Of a DNA stretch of 36,733 bases, positions 8,763 through 16,732 are shown piece by piece (the first letter of the stretch is position 1; each line of letters opens with the position of its first letter). The DNA is taken from the NCBI RefSeq assembly GCF_014697545.1, contig NZ_JACJSA010000036.1, positions 1-36,733 of the forward strand, given 5' to 3'. The translations under genes and the position numbers were made by a program. Origin of the DNA: Oscillatoria sp. FACHB-1407 (GTDB lineage Bacteria; Cyanobacteriota; Cyanobacteriia; Elainellales; Elainellaceae). Under the pieces are notes generated by a model. The model ran no database searches. It was not told where the DNA came from and saw only the letters and a list, made by a program, of their open reading frames with translations.

Positions 8763-8806
8763 CTTGAGTGATGGATTATGGGAATTCTGAAAGGTATTCA
8801 CTCAAG
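8763..8806. promoter_or_regulatory. Inverted repeat just upstream of MFS gene
   Basis: CTTGAGTGA (8763-8771) and TCACTCAAG (8798-8806) are perfect 9-bp arms separated by 26 nt. They end 24 nt before the MFS start. It could be an mRNA hairpin controlling the gene or a paired operator. Confidence 0.4.
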
Positions 8807-8830
8807 GGTTGGCTTTAAGGATAGATCGGG

Positions 8831-10354
8831 TTGACACATTCGTTAGAAGAAACGATCGCAGAAGCGACGATGGCTCCTTTAAGCCAGACGATTTCAGACC
8901 TCACCCCTCCCCTGGGCACTCGACCTCAACGTCTCCCCACAATCATCTCAAAAGACGAAATTCGCTCTAGTCTTCGTGCGTCAACCCTCGATGGCATCTT
9001 TGCCACACTTTTTTCTACCATCACCGGGGGGGTGTTACTCAACAACTTTTTAGTCGAGCTAGAGGCGACCCCCTTTCAGATCGGCATGTTAGCTTCGATG
9101 CCGATGCTGGCAAACCTGCTGCAACCGCTAGGAGCCTATTGGGCCGATTGCACCACCAGTCGTCGGCTCTATGGGCTTTGGGTCTATGGCATCTCGCGTT
9201 TGCTCTGGTTGCCCCTGGCGATCGCCATCATCCTTTACGGACACCCTGCCCATCCCCAACAGATGATTGTGGCAACCCTGGTGGTGATGTTAGCGACTCA
9301 TGTGCTGGCTGCGATCGGCAGTGCCTCCTGGCTCTCCTGGCTAGCGACCTTGGTTCCCCGACAGTTGCGAGGACGCTACTTTGGCTTCCGCAACAGCACC
9401 TTTAGCCTCACCAGTTTTATTGCGCTACCTGTGCTGGGGGTGGCGATCTCCGATTGGTCAGGGGGCAGCATTCAGGGGTTTGGTGTAATGGTGGTGGTCG
9501 GCGTGATCGCAGGGCTAATCAGCCTCGGCTTTCAATCGCGCATGACCGATGTGAATCCCCAGGCATATCGGTTAATGACGTTTAAGCCTGCCCTTCTTCC
9601 CCCGACACCGCTCAAATCTGACTCGTTAGAACTCAGTCCCTTAGCCACTCAAGAGAATCTTGGAGAGGATACTGTCGCTCATGCGGCTTCTCAGTTAACC
9701 GAACCAGCTAACCTGGCGATCGCCCATTTTGCTGAGATGTCCCCTGAAACCGCTCATTCCAGCATTCTCAATAACACCCAGTTCTTGCTATATCTGCTGT
9801 ATTTTGGTGCCTGGGCATTTGGTGTGAATGTCTGCAACCCGTTTTTTAACTTGTATTTGCTCGATAACCTGGCGTTGGATTTGAGTTGGGTAACGCTCTA
9901 TAACGCGCTGGGGGCGATCGCCAATCTGCTGATGTTGCTGGTCTGGGGCAAACTGGCAGACCGCATCGGCAATCGTCCGATCTTGCTGCTGGACGGGTTG
10001 TTGGTTGCTGTTACACCGCTTTTGTGGCTGGGCACGGGGGCTAACATTTCCTCGATTTGGCTGTGGTTCCCACTGTTGCACCTGTTGGGTGGGGGCACGG
10101 GAGCCGCAATCGACCTGTGTATCAACAATCTGCAATTGGCGATCGCCCCGATTCAACACCACACAAAATATTTTGCTTTGACAGCGGCGATCGGCGGAGT
10201 CGCTGGGGCAGCAGGAGCCTTAGTCGGTGGATGGTTAGCCCAACTGACCGACGTAGGGGGCATGACAGGAGTATTTGCGCTCTCTAGTGTGTTGCGCCTT
10301 GTAGCACTATTGCCGTTGGTGTGGTTGCAGGAACCACAAGGGCAAAAGCTATAG
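8831..10354 (+). CDS. MFS transporter of unknown substrate
   Basis: Up to 507 residues with twelve hydrophobic segments in two halves. Residues about 245-315 form a long hydrophilic central loop, as in major facilitator transporters. Motif A-like basic loops occur after helix 2 (ADCTTSRRLYG) and in the second half (WGKLADRIGNRP). The start used is TTG at 8831, with AAGGA about 9 nt upstream; ATG at 8870 would shorten it by 13 residues and has a weaker ribosome site. The 3' end overlaps the convergent esterase-like gene by 6 bp and no terminator is visible between them. Substrate cannot be deduced; neighbours give no clear hint. Confidence 0.85.
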   Translation: MTHSLEETIAEATMAPLSQTISDLTPPLGTRPQRLPTIISKDEIRSSLRASTLDGIFATLFSTITGGVLLNNFLVELEATPFQIGMLASMPMLANLLQPLGAYWADCTTSRRLYGLWVYGISRLLWLPLAIAIILYGHPAHPQQMIVATLVVMLATHVLAAIGSASWLSWLATLVPRQLRGRYFGFRNSTFSLTSFIALPVLGVAISDWSGGSIQGFGVMVVVGVIAGLISLGFQSRMTDVNPQAYRLMTFKPALLPPTPLKSDSLELSPLATQENLGEDTVAHAASQLTEPANLAIAHFAEMSPETAHSSILNNTQFLLYLLYFGAWAFGVNVCNPFFNLYLLDNLALDLSWVTLYNALGAIANLLMLLVWGKLADRIGNRPILLLDGLLVAVTPLLWLGTGANISSIWLWFPLLHLLGGGTGAAIDLCINNLQLAIAPIQHHTKYFALTAAIGGVAGAAGALVGGWLAQLTDVGGMTGVFALSSVLRLVALLPLVWLQEPQGQKL

Positions 10355-11734
10355 CCCAGAGGGAAAGGTTTCTGGGGGATGGTCTCCAGCTTCGATGGAG
10401 TCGGGGCGATCGAGTGGCTGTACGGCATGGGTGTCGTCAAGGTGGATCACCACGTCAAACTGAGCCGGAAGTTGAGCCTGAAAGTAATGGCTCCGCCGCT
10501 CGCTGCGGGGTAAGTAAACCACTCCGATCGCCCGTTCTAATCGTGGAATTTGTAGCCCCAGGATAGCTGAATTGTTCTGACGCAGATCGAGCCAAAACTG
10601 CGGCAAGCCCACCTGATGAAAAATGGCTTCGTAGCTATCGGGCAACGCCGGACGCACCTGCTTAAATTCGGGTGGGTCGCCCCAGTGAGATGCTGCCGTT
10701 ACTGTGCCGCTGTAGGTGGTGAACCCAAGTAAAAAAGCGTCGTGTCCATAGCGTTCGCGCACCAGTTGCCCGACGTTCCACTCGCCTGCGGCTTTCATGT
10801 CGGTTGCCCGCGCATCACCCAGGTGAGAGTTATGTGCCCAGAGCACAATCTTGGGCTGTTTTCCCTGGCGTTGCAGGTGGTCTACCAGGTGGTCTAACGT
10901 CTCTGCCATGTGGCGATCGCGCACATTCCAGGAGTTTTCCCGACCTTGAAACATCGAGCGGTAATAAGCTTCTGCATTTTTGACCAGACGAGCATTCTGT
11001 TCCGCGTAAAAAAACTCATCGGCAGTCAGGGTGCTATCTGCTGCAATGTCCGTCTGTTGGGTGTACTCACCCATGCGTCGCTGCAATTCCACAAGTTGAT
11101 TTACCGCTTCGTCTTCACACGGACTACTCAACCCAGTGGTGGCAGCATATCCATAACTTTGGGAGTCTTCTCCCGCGTGGTCAAAGCAAGCATAGCGATG
11201 ACGTGCCTGTTTTGCCGCTTCTGGGTCAACCTGTTCTAAATAGGTCAACACTGCATCCATAGAGGCATACATGCTGTAGAGATCTAGCCCATAGAACCCC
11301 ACTTTTGCACTGTAGCTGGGTCGGGTATCGTTGTATTGTTGCAACCAATCCACAAAGTGCAAGACATCGACATTGCGCCACATCCACTGGGGAAAGTCTT
11401 GAAACTCGCCCAGAGCTTCCATTGGAGTTGTGTCGTTGCTAACTCCCCGGACAAAGCGATCGACCCGATCAGCATTGGGAAAATCTGCCTCCACCGCCAC
11501 CGCAACAAAGCCCTTTTCTTGAATCAATCGCTTGGTCAACTCGGCACGGTGTTGATAAAACTCATGCGTGCCGTGAGAGGCTTCGCCAATCAACACCAAT
11601 TGAGCATCCCCAATAGCGTCAAGCAACTGATCGTAGTACTGCCTTTCTCCAGTGAAGGGATGAGCCACCTGCTGAATGGCATCAACCAGGGTGGCGATCG
11701 CCATCCACTGAGGGTCATCGGGTATCACAACCAT
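10349..11734 (-). CDS. Erythromycin esterase-like protein
   Basis: 461-residue member of the erythromycin esterase (Ere/SuccA, PF05139) family. Markers are LVLIGEASHGTHEFYQHRA near residues 47-65 (Glu51, His54), VAVEADFPNADRVDRF, and the later VLWAHNSHLGDA motif, matching metal-independent Ere-fold active-site residues. Length agrees with the family. Real Ere enzymes open macrolactone rings, but most environmental homologues have unknown substrates, so a resistance function should not be assumed. The ATG has AGGAGG upstream. The gene is monocistronic on the minus strand and converges with the MFS gene. Confidence 0.85.
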   Translation of the reverse strand: MVVIPDDPQWMAIATLVDAIQQVAHPFTGERQYYDQLLDAIGDAQLVLIGEASHGTHEFYQHRAELTKRLIQEKGFVAVAVEADFPNADRVDRFVRGVSNDTTPMEALGEFQDFPQWMWRNVDVLHFVDWLQQYNDTRPSYSAKVGFYGLDLYSMYASMDAVLTYLEQVDPEAAKQARHRYACFDHAGEDSQSYGYAATTGLSSPCEDEAVNQLVELQRRMGEYTQQTDIAADSTLTADEFFYAEQNARLVKNAEAYYRSMFQGRENSWNVRDRHMAETLDHLVDHLQRQGKQPKIVLWAHNSHLGDARATDMKAAGEWNVGQLVRERYGHDAFLLGFTTYSGTVTAASHWGDPPEFKQVRPALPDSYEAIFHQVGLPQFWLDLRQNNSAILGLQIPRLERAIGVVYLPRSERRSHYFQAQLPAQFDVVIHLDDTHAVQPLDRPDSIEAGDHPPETFPSGL

Positions 11735-11756
11735 GCGCTATCTGCCTCCTGATAAA

Positions 11757-11833
11757 GGCAAAGGCAATGGCTCAAACCCTGAGGCTGAGAAGCTTTCCGA
11801 CTCGCCTTCGCCCCATGGAATGTGGCTACGGCT
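11757..11833. repeat. Dispersed repeat R1, copy a
   Basis: A 77-bp intergenic element beginning GGCAAAGGCAATGGCTCAAA and ending GAATGTGGCTACGGCT matches 30020-30097 along its whole length, with a single-base gap and about three quarters identity. It starts just upstream of the esterase-like gene and adjoins a broken SDR fragment. Two diverged copies in unrelated gaps point to a non-coding dispersed repeat family. Confidence 0.7.
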
Positions 11834-11841
11834 ATATCTGG

Positions 11842-11934
11842 CGCACCAATCACTTTTGCACCTCGCTGAGCAATTTGAGGGGCAGTTTCTCGTCCGATGC
11901 CACTGGATGCCCCCATGATGGCAACAACTTGTTG
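11842..11934 (-). pseudogene. Fragment of a short-chain dehydrogenase
   Basis: Within a 138-codon minus-strand frame (11725-12141), only about 31 residues resemble a known protein: VVAIMGASSGIGRETAPQIA followed by QRGAKVIGA. This is the NAD(P)-binding TGxxxGxG start of an SDR enzyme (here MGASSGIG). Sequence before it is unlike an SDR and sequence after it runs into repeat R1. It is a decayed remnant. A second SDR fragment lies at 13561-13845. Confidence 0.6.
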
Positions 11935-12309
11935 AGCAACTGGCTTACAGCAGTTTTCAACCGAGTGCCACACAGCGAATGCCCATGAATTCAAGCGATG
12001 CAAACGGTCGGTGGGGCATCCACAAATGAAAATTGCTGTAAGTTTCATATTGACTGATTCGCAAACGGTAAAAGCGATCGTTCTAGTCAAAATTAAGAAC
12101 TTTGAGTTGATTAAACCTCTACCCCGAGAGGGTCTAGTCACACCTTAAAAAAAGATCAAAACAGAGTCTTTGTAAACTTTAAATGTCTATCAAAAAGCTC
12201 TACTTAACCTGAGTTTGAGATCAGAATTTTGATGGTTGAAATTGCTGCTATTTGGGCAAAACTCAACTGCATCAGTTGAGCAAGTTTTTGTTTTCTGGTA
12301 ACTCACGAA

Positions 12310-12347
12310 GACAGGTTCGCCCTGACAGCCGCAAATTGATTCGTCAG
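12310..12347. repeat. Dispersed repeat R2, copy a
   Basis: GACAGGTTCGCC followed by AGCCGCAAATTGATTCGTCAG resembles 34174-34212. The last 21 bases differ at only three positions. Short dispersed intergenic repeat; function unknown. Confidence 0.5.
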
Positions 12348-12361
12348 ATACTTAGATCAAA

Positions 12362-12389
12362 TTGACGTTAATTAATACTGGATTAAAGT
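12362..12389 (+). promoter_or_regulatory. Candidate promoter of aldo/keto reductase
   Basis: TTGACG (12362-12367), 16-nt spacer, TAAAGT (12384-12389). The -35 is good and the -10 moderate, in an AT-rich stretch. It would give a leader of about 165 nt, longer than usual, so a nearer promoter is possible. Confidence 0.3.
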
Positions 12390-12560
12390 ATTTGAAACTA
12401 TTTTTAATACTTCATTTTGTTTTCTAAATGGAGTATGAAAATAGAACTTTACTAGACCTGCTCAGAAACAGTTAATGAAGATCAATTATTGTCTCCTCCT
12501 GCCGAAAGAGAACCTTATTAACAACGTTTTCTAAAGTGGAACTAAGCAAGGAGATGACTT

Positions 12561-13544
12561 ATGGAATATCGGCATTTAGGGAAACACGGCATTCGCGTCT
12601 CAGAGGTTTGTCTGGGGTCATGGCTCACCTATGGCGGTGCAACGGCAGAAGAGACTGCCCGTCAATGTATTGAGCGAGCCTATGATTTGGGCATTAATTT
12701 CTTTGATACGGCGAATGTCTACGCCAGGGGCGAAGCCGAAAAAATTGTCGGAAAGGTGCTGCGTCAGTATCCTCGCGAATCCTATGTTTTAGCAACTAAA
12801 GTTTATTTCCCGATGGGGGATGGACCCAACGATCGCGGCTTATCACGCAAACACATTTTGGAGCAATGTGATGCCAGTTTAAAGCGGTTGGGGTTAGATT
12901 ACATCGACCTTTATCAAGCCCATCGATATGACTCGACGGTTCCATTGGCGGAAACCTTGATGGCATTTGACCATCTGGTGAAACAAGGAAAAATTTTGTA
13001 TTACGGGGTTTCTGAATGGAGTGCCGGACAACTCGCCCATGCTGCCGATTTGACTCGTCTGGCAAATCTTGCCCCGATCGCCTCTAATCAACCGCGTTAT
13101 CACATGCTCGATCGCACGATTGAGAAAGAGGTGTTGCCGCTGTGCCGTCGTGAGGGCATCGGCACCATCAACTACTCTCCGCTGGCGCAGGGTTTGCTGA
13201 CAGGCAAATACAAACCCGGTCAACCTCTGCCAGAAGGATCACGGGCAAGTGACCCCAAACAAAATATGTTTTTGAACGATGGCGAACTGGATCACCACCA
13301 GTTAATCAAGGTGCAGCGATTGATGCCCATTGCCGAGCAGGAAGGCTTGAGCTTGAGCCAGTTAGCCCTTGCCTGGTGCTTGCGTCATCCGGAATTAAGC
13401 AGTGTGATTATTGGTGCAAGCAAACCCACCCAGGTCGAAGAAAACGTCGTCGCATCCGGTCATCCACTATCTGCCGCAACAATTCAACGGATTGAGGAAG
13501 TGCTGGAAGCAGAGATGAGCGATCGCGTTACTGTTGGTGCCTAA
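12561..13544 (+). CDS. Aldo/keto reductase, Kv-beta-like
   Basis: 327-residue NADPH-dependent oxidoreductase with the TIM-barrel AKR fold. The catalytic tetrad is visible as Asp49 and Tyr54 (FFDTANVYARG), Lys80 (LATKV) and His121 (YQAHRYD). Cofactor-binding segments YSPLAQGLLTGKY and GASKPTQVEENV are present. The pattern resembles the voltage-gated potassium-channel beta subunit branch (AKR6 and bacterial YghZ relatives). Such enzymes reduce aldehydes and ketones; the physiological substrate is unknown. The ATG follows AAGGAGATGACTT. A truncated SDR starts 16 bp downstream and was probably in the same operon. Confidence 0.93.
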   Translation: MEYRHLGKHGIRVSEVCLGSWLTYGGATAEETARQCIERAYDLGINFFDTANVYARGEAEKIVGKVLRQYPRESYVLATKVYFPMGDGPNDRGLSRKHILEQCDASLKRLGLDYIDLYQAHRYDSTVPLAETLMAFDHLVKQGKILYYGVSEWSAGQLAHAADLTRLANLAPIASNQPRYHMLDRTIEKEVLPLCRREGIGTINYSPLAQGLLTGKYKPGQPLPEGSRASDPKQNMFLNDGELDHHQLIKVQRLMPIAEQEGLSLSQLALAWCLRHPELSSVIIGASKPTQVEENVVASGHPLSAATIQRIEEVLEAEMSDRVTVGA

Positions 13545-13560
13545 TTAGGAACTTGGATCG

Positions 13561-13845
13561 ATGCATATCAACTATGACAGCCTCTTCAGGCTGATCGCCT
13601 TTGCGATCGCCCTTTTTCCCGTTTTTCTACTGCTCGATCGGTGGTGGCGCGAACAAACCTACGACCTCCGCCGCAAAACTGTCCTGATTACCGGAGGGTC
13701 ACGCGGGTTGGGTCTGGTGATGGCACGTCAGTTGGTCGATGCAGGTGCGCGGGTGGCGATCTGTGCGCGAGATGAAGCTGAACTCGAACGGGCACGCACC
13801 GACCTGGAGCAACGAGGCGGAACCGTTGTTGCATTGACCTGTTGA
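13561..13845 (+). pseudogene. Truncated short-chain dehydrogenase, N-terminal part
   Basis: The 94-residue frame starts with one hydrophobic N-terminal helix (about 8-25, ending LLLDRWW). It continues with the SDR cofactor site TVLITGGSRGLGLVMARQLV and ARVAICARDEAELERA, the NADP-type second strand. It stops at residue 94, just before the expected NxG and catalytic Ser-Tyr-Lys region, so about 170-200 residues are missing. No continuation of the fold appears downstream in any frame. The start has AGGAA about 9 nt upstream and lies 16 bp after the reductase. The break marks the left boundary of a region of remnants and plasmid-like genes, consistent with a deletion or insertion event. Confidence 0.75.
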
Positions 13846-13872
13846 TGGTGCGTGCCTCTGGTCTTAATGGTT

Positions 13873-14106
13873 TCAGCCAGTGACAAACGGTCGAGGAGCG
13901 ATCGCAGGAAAATCAACGATCACCAGGGAACTGCTGGTGAGGTCAGGAAGCTCCAAATAGAGTCCGTATTCGTTGGGTTCAATGTGCAGGTGTTCAAGCC
14001 ACCAGCACAAAGTCCAGCCTGGAACCCGTTTGCCTCTGACGCTTGAGAGTCGCCAGGTGAGTTCTTTGAGTGAGTCATCAGGTGGCTGTAAGACTTGCAC
14101 AGCCAT
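13873..14106 (-). CDS. Small hypothetical protein, 77 aa
   Basis: Not recognised. The product is soluble and moderately aromatic, with a central WTLCWWLEHLHIE segment and a hydrophobic strand LVIVDFPAIA near the C-terminus. The ATG has GGGAG 4 nt upstream, which supports translation. It lies convergent to the truncated SDR and divergent from a small RHH-like gene. It may be a fragment of a larger protein, since the C-terminal strand ends abruptly at the junction with SDR sequence. Confidence 0.4.
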   Translation of the reverse strand: MAVQVLQPPDDSLKELTWRLSSVRGKRVPGWTLCWWLEHLHIEPNEYGLYLELPDLTSSSLVIVDFPAIAPRPFVTG

Positions 14107-14271
14107 GGCTCTCCCTATCTCATTGCCACTTCATGCAAAGGGGCACTGTTGCAATTGGGTGGCAACGAGTCCTACGAAAGAACTATCCTCAATTGCATCA
14201 TTTAATGCGATTGATTTATTTAATTAAATTAGTGCAAAAATGGGATCCTCTAAATAAGAAGGATATGATTT

Positions 14272-14475
14272 ATGCATCCCAAACAGAAAGCAGATGATAT
14301 GCGGCGCACAACCGTGTCCTTCGAGGATGAGCAGTTTGAAATTCTTGAGAAGTGGGCAGACAAAGAGATTCGGACAGTCCCGAACCTCATTCAAGCCATT
14401 GTGGTCAGTGTCTTGAGAGGGGAGCCACCGAATGTTCCAAACTTACCAGGGTTGGAAAAATTGCAAGGCAAGTAA
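14272..14475 (+). CDS. Small RHH-like protein, putative DNA binding
   Basis: 67 residues. Residues 10-40 (MRRTTVSFEDEQFEILEKWA followed by DKEIRTVPNLIQAIVV) fit a ribbon-helix-helix pattern: a short strand RTTVSF, a first helix and a second helix after a turn. Such proteins act as plasmid copy or partition regulators or as antitoxins. The start at 14272 has AAGGA 8 nt upstream; an internal ATG at 14299 would give the bare RHH core. No toxin gene follows; instead there is an Uma2 remnant 12 bp downstream. Placement beside par and primase genes suggests plasmid origin. The RHH call is from pattern only. Confidence 0.6.
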   Translation: MHPKQKADDMRRTTVSFEDEQFEILEKWADKEIRTVPNLIQAIVVSVLRGEPPNVPNLPGLEKLQGK

Positions 14476-14487
14476 GGGGCGATCGCC

Positions 14488-14616
14488 ATGACCCTCACCC
14501 CTGTGAAATGGACCGTTGAGGATTACCACCGCATGATTGATGCGGGTATTCTTAGCGATCGCCCCTGCTGTATTCCAGATGTGTCGGTTGAGGTTTCAAG
14601 GTTAATGAGGCGATGA
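14488..14616 (+). pseudogene. Uma2 (DUF820) endonuclease remnant
   Basis: A 42-codon frame starts MTLTPVKWTVEDYHRMIDAG and continues ILSDRP. This is the characteristic N-terminus of cyanobacterial Uma2-family PD-(D/E)XK proteins, which normally continue VELLEGEI and run to about 190 residues. Here the sequence changes right after SDRP, at a HIP1 octamer (GCGATCGC), and stops after 18 unrelated codons. No catalytic residues remain. Confidence 0.6.
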
Positions 14617-15096
14617 GGTCATGCAACAGGCAGCCAAAAACTATTTCTCAAAAACTGCTGCATTCTGCTCAGATCGGTGAGTAGATCACTTATACTTCCT
14701 TAAAGCAAATTCGCGCGTACTACAGCCGATGAGCCACCAAGTTTCCACTTTTGCACCGACAGGAGGTCAACTCATGAACTAAAAGCCCATTAAAAGTCAA
14801 AACCCCAACTGCGGGAAACAGAAGGGGCAGAAGACTTTATTCACTTTGGATAGGTTTTGGGAACTCTAACAAACCGCCGTCGAAAAGCAAATGTTAGGTT
14901 GCCCGATTTCGCTATGCCAATTTTAGTGGGATTTTGCCAAAAGTTGCAAGAACTTTGACAAATTACCCCAAATTTTGCATGGCTTCCTATCCCTAAACGC
15001 TACACATCTAGGGAGTTGTATTGTGCATCTGAAAATTTGTGAACGCATGGGGAACCTTGCCCTGCGGTTTGCTTTGTTTGCTGGGGAGGGACTTAC
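14617..15096. other. Leader region of the primase-like gene
   Basis: 480 bp without a supported gene. A strong SD (AGGAGG, 14761-14766) precedes a two-codon frame ATG AAC TAA (14774-14782). Readable sequence follows in the same frame after the stop (about 25 codons) without a recognisable match. No iterons or long direct repeats that would mark a plasmid origin were seen. The last bases (GGGGAGGG) form the ribosome site of the next gene. Confidence 0.5.
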
Positions 15097-16680
15097 ATGA
15101 GCTTGGCTCTCGCCCCCCAGTTCCAGTCGATTCGAGACTGGAATGATGAGTTTCTCATGCTCTGGAACCACCGGTATGACTACTTGTGGGCAGAGCACCC
15201 CAACCCAGGAGAATGCCCTGACTGGCAAACCGAAAGCCGTCACCCGCTCAATGACCGCCTGATTCAGCAGGGGGGGTATCTCTATGGGGTCCGCTTTGGT
15301 TCTGTAACCAACTACTGTCTCTTAGACGTTGACCGCGATAGCCTCTATCACCCTGCTCGCGATCGCTTTGCCTGGCGGCGGATGGTGGCAGCTCTAGAAT
15401 CGTTGGGGTTGGTGCAGCCGGTGATCTGCACGTCGAGTCACAGTGGTGGCTTGCATCTTTACTTTCCATTTGAGGGAGAGCAGAAGACCTGGGCGATCGC
15501 TCTGGCGGTGTCGGCACTGCTGGAGAATGCCGGGTTTAAGTTGATTCCAGGACAACTGGAGGTCTTTCCGAATCGCAAGCCGTTTTCTCCGACGGGGGAG
15601 GTGACGCTCTACAACGGGCACCGGCTGCCGATGCAGATGGGGTCCTATCTATTGAATGCGGAGCTGCACCCCTTGTGGGGAGACCAGCAGACCTTTGTGC
15701 AGCAGTGGAGGTTTGCCCAAGGGCGCAATGCGGTAGAAACCAGGGTACTGGAGCGGATTCTCAAAGCATCGCGACGCAGAGCCTTTCGTATTACGGGCAA
15801 GGCAGAGAAGTTTCTCAATGACCTCAATGCCGAGATTGAACAGGGCTGGACAGGACTAGGACAAACCAACCGGTTACTGGGCAGAATCGCGATGCGCTCC
15901 TACATTTTTGGACATGTGCTCTATAGTGAGACTCCGTTAGAGGGAAAGGATCTGGTGCGAGACATTGTCAAAACAGCAGTGGCACTGCCGGGGTATCAGG
16001 AGTGGTGTCAGCATCAACATGAGATTGAGGAGCGAGCCACGCATTGGATGATGGCGATCGAGCGGAGTCATTACTTCCACTATGGGATGGATAAGAAACC
16101 AGGAACGGTGCAAGTAGAAGCCCGAGATGAGACATCAACGTGGAATGTGCAGCAAGGAACGGATGCTCGTCAACGGATTCAATCCGCAGTCGCGAGTTTG
16201 TTAGAACAAGAAGCACTTCCGGCTGGGATTACCGAACGATTTGATGCGTTAGTGAGTTATGGCATTAGTGGTTCAACGCTGTATCGATATCGGGAGCTGT
16301 GGCACCCCCGATACTTTGAGATTGAGGAAATCGGCAACCATCAAGAGGGTGCGGGGCAGGAGTGCCGTGGGGCGGCACCTGACCCCAACAGCCCTACAAA
16401 CTTATTGGAAGAGAATGGGTGTAATAGCTTACTAGATAAAGGTTCTAGCGATCTAAAAATAGCAGAAGACTTAGAGATAGGGTGTAATTTCTTTCCGGTT
16501 GGGGAGTTGAGAAGTTCAGAACCAAAAGAAATGAATACAGAAGAGGGGGTAGCTCACATTAAACAGGTGTTGAGTCAAATTCGAGCGAGGCGATTGCTAG
16601 AACAAGCCCAGGAAAAGAATTGGAGTGCTCGACTTGCTCTGCCATTTATTGATACTCAAGAGCCGTTCAAATCACCATGA
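15097..16680 (+). CDS. AEP-type primase-like replication protein
   Basis: 527-residue protein whose first about 180 residues show the three archaeo-eukaryotic primase motifs. Motif I is LLDVDRDS (Asp77, Asp79), motif II is CTSSHSGGLHLYFPF (His115 region) and motif III is GQLEVFPNR (Glu155). These bind metal and nucleotide in Prim-Pol enzymes. No helicase Walker motifs follow. The middle is helical, and residues about 365-405 include a short HTH-like SYGISGSTLYRYRELW segment followed by a Glu/Ser-rich linker. The ATG is preceded by GGGAGGG. It lies opposite parAB across an IS remnant, suggesting a plasmid-type initiator or primase. The family assignment rests on motifs and is not a close match I can name. 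Confidence 0.7.
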   Translation: MSLALAPQFQSIRDWNDEFLMLWNHRYDYLWAEHPNPGECPDWQTESRHPLNDRLIQQGGYLYGVRFGSVTNYCLLDVDRDSLYHPARDRFAWRRMVAALESLGLVQPVICTSSHSGGLHLYFPFEGEQKTWAIALAVSALLENAGFKLIPGQLEVFPNRKPFSPTGEVTLYNGHRLPMQMGSYLLNAELHPLWGDQQTFVQQWRFAQGRNAVETRVLERILKASRRRAFRITGKAEKFLNDLNAEIEQGWTGLGQTNRLLGRIAMRSYIFGHVLYSETPLEGKDLVRDIVKTAVALPGYQEWCQHQHEIEERATHWMMAIERSHYFHYGMDKKPGTVQVEARDETSTWNVQQGTDARQRIQSAVASLLEQEALPAGITERFDALVSYGISGSTLYRYRELWHPRYFEIEEIGNHQEGAGQECRGAAPDPNSPTNLLEENGCNSLLDKGSSDLKIAEDLEIGCNFFPVGELRSSEPKEMNTEEGVAHIKQVLSQIRARRLLEQAQEKNWSARLALPFIDTQEPFKSP

Positions 16681-16685
16681 AAAAG

Positions 16686-16732
16686 CCCCAGCCGAATCTT
16701 GAGTAAGGTGCATCTACGTTAAAGCTGGGGCA
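16686..16732 (+). terminator. Putative terminator after primase-like gene
   Basis: GCCCCAGC (16686-16693) and GCTGGGGC (16725-16732) are perfect 8-bp arms starting 5 nt after the stop codon. The loop of 31 nt is long and no T-run follows, so it may instead be an mRNA-stabilising stem. Confidence 0.45.

Larger units (their letters stand above)
8448..8830. other. Divergent regulatory region, no gene
   Basis: This 383-bp gap separates the minus-strand oxidase operon from the plus-strand MFS gene, so it must hold both promoters. It contains two perfect 9-bp inverted repeats (8519-8550 and 8763-8806). A TTGACA at 8512-8517 lacks a matching -10 on the plus strand. An 18-codon frame starting at 8778 ends over the MFS start codon and could be a leader peptide, but its evidence is weak. 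Confidence 0.6.
11935..12560. other. Intergenic region before aldo/keto reductase
   Basis: About 625 bp without a supported gene. It becomes AT-rich after 12140, includes dispersed repeat R2 copy a (12310-12347) and a candidate promoter (12362-12389), and ends with the AAGGAG ribosome site of the reductase. No tRNA or clear hairpin was found. Confidence 0.55.

Noticed and set aside
11725-12141. Intact 138-residue protein containing an SDR motif
   Set aside because: Only about 31 residues resemble SDR; the rest is translated repeat R1 and unrelated sequence.
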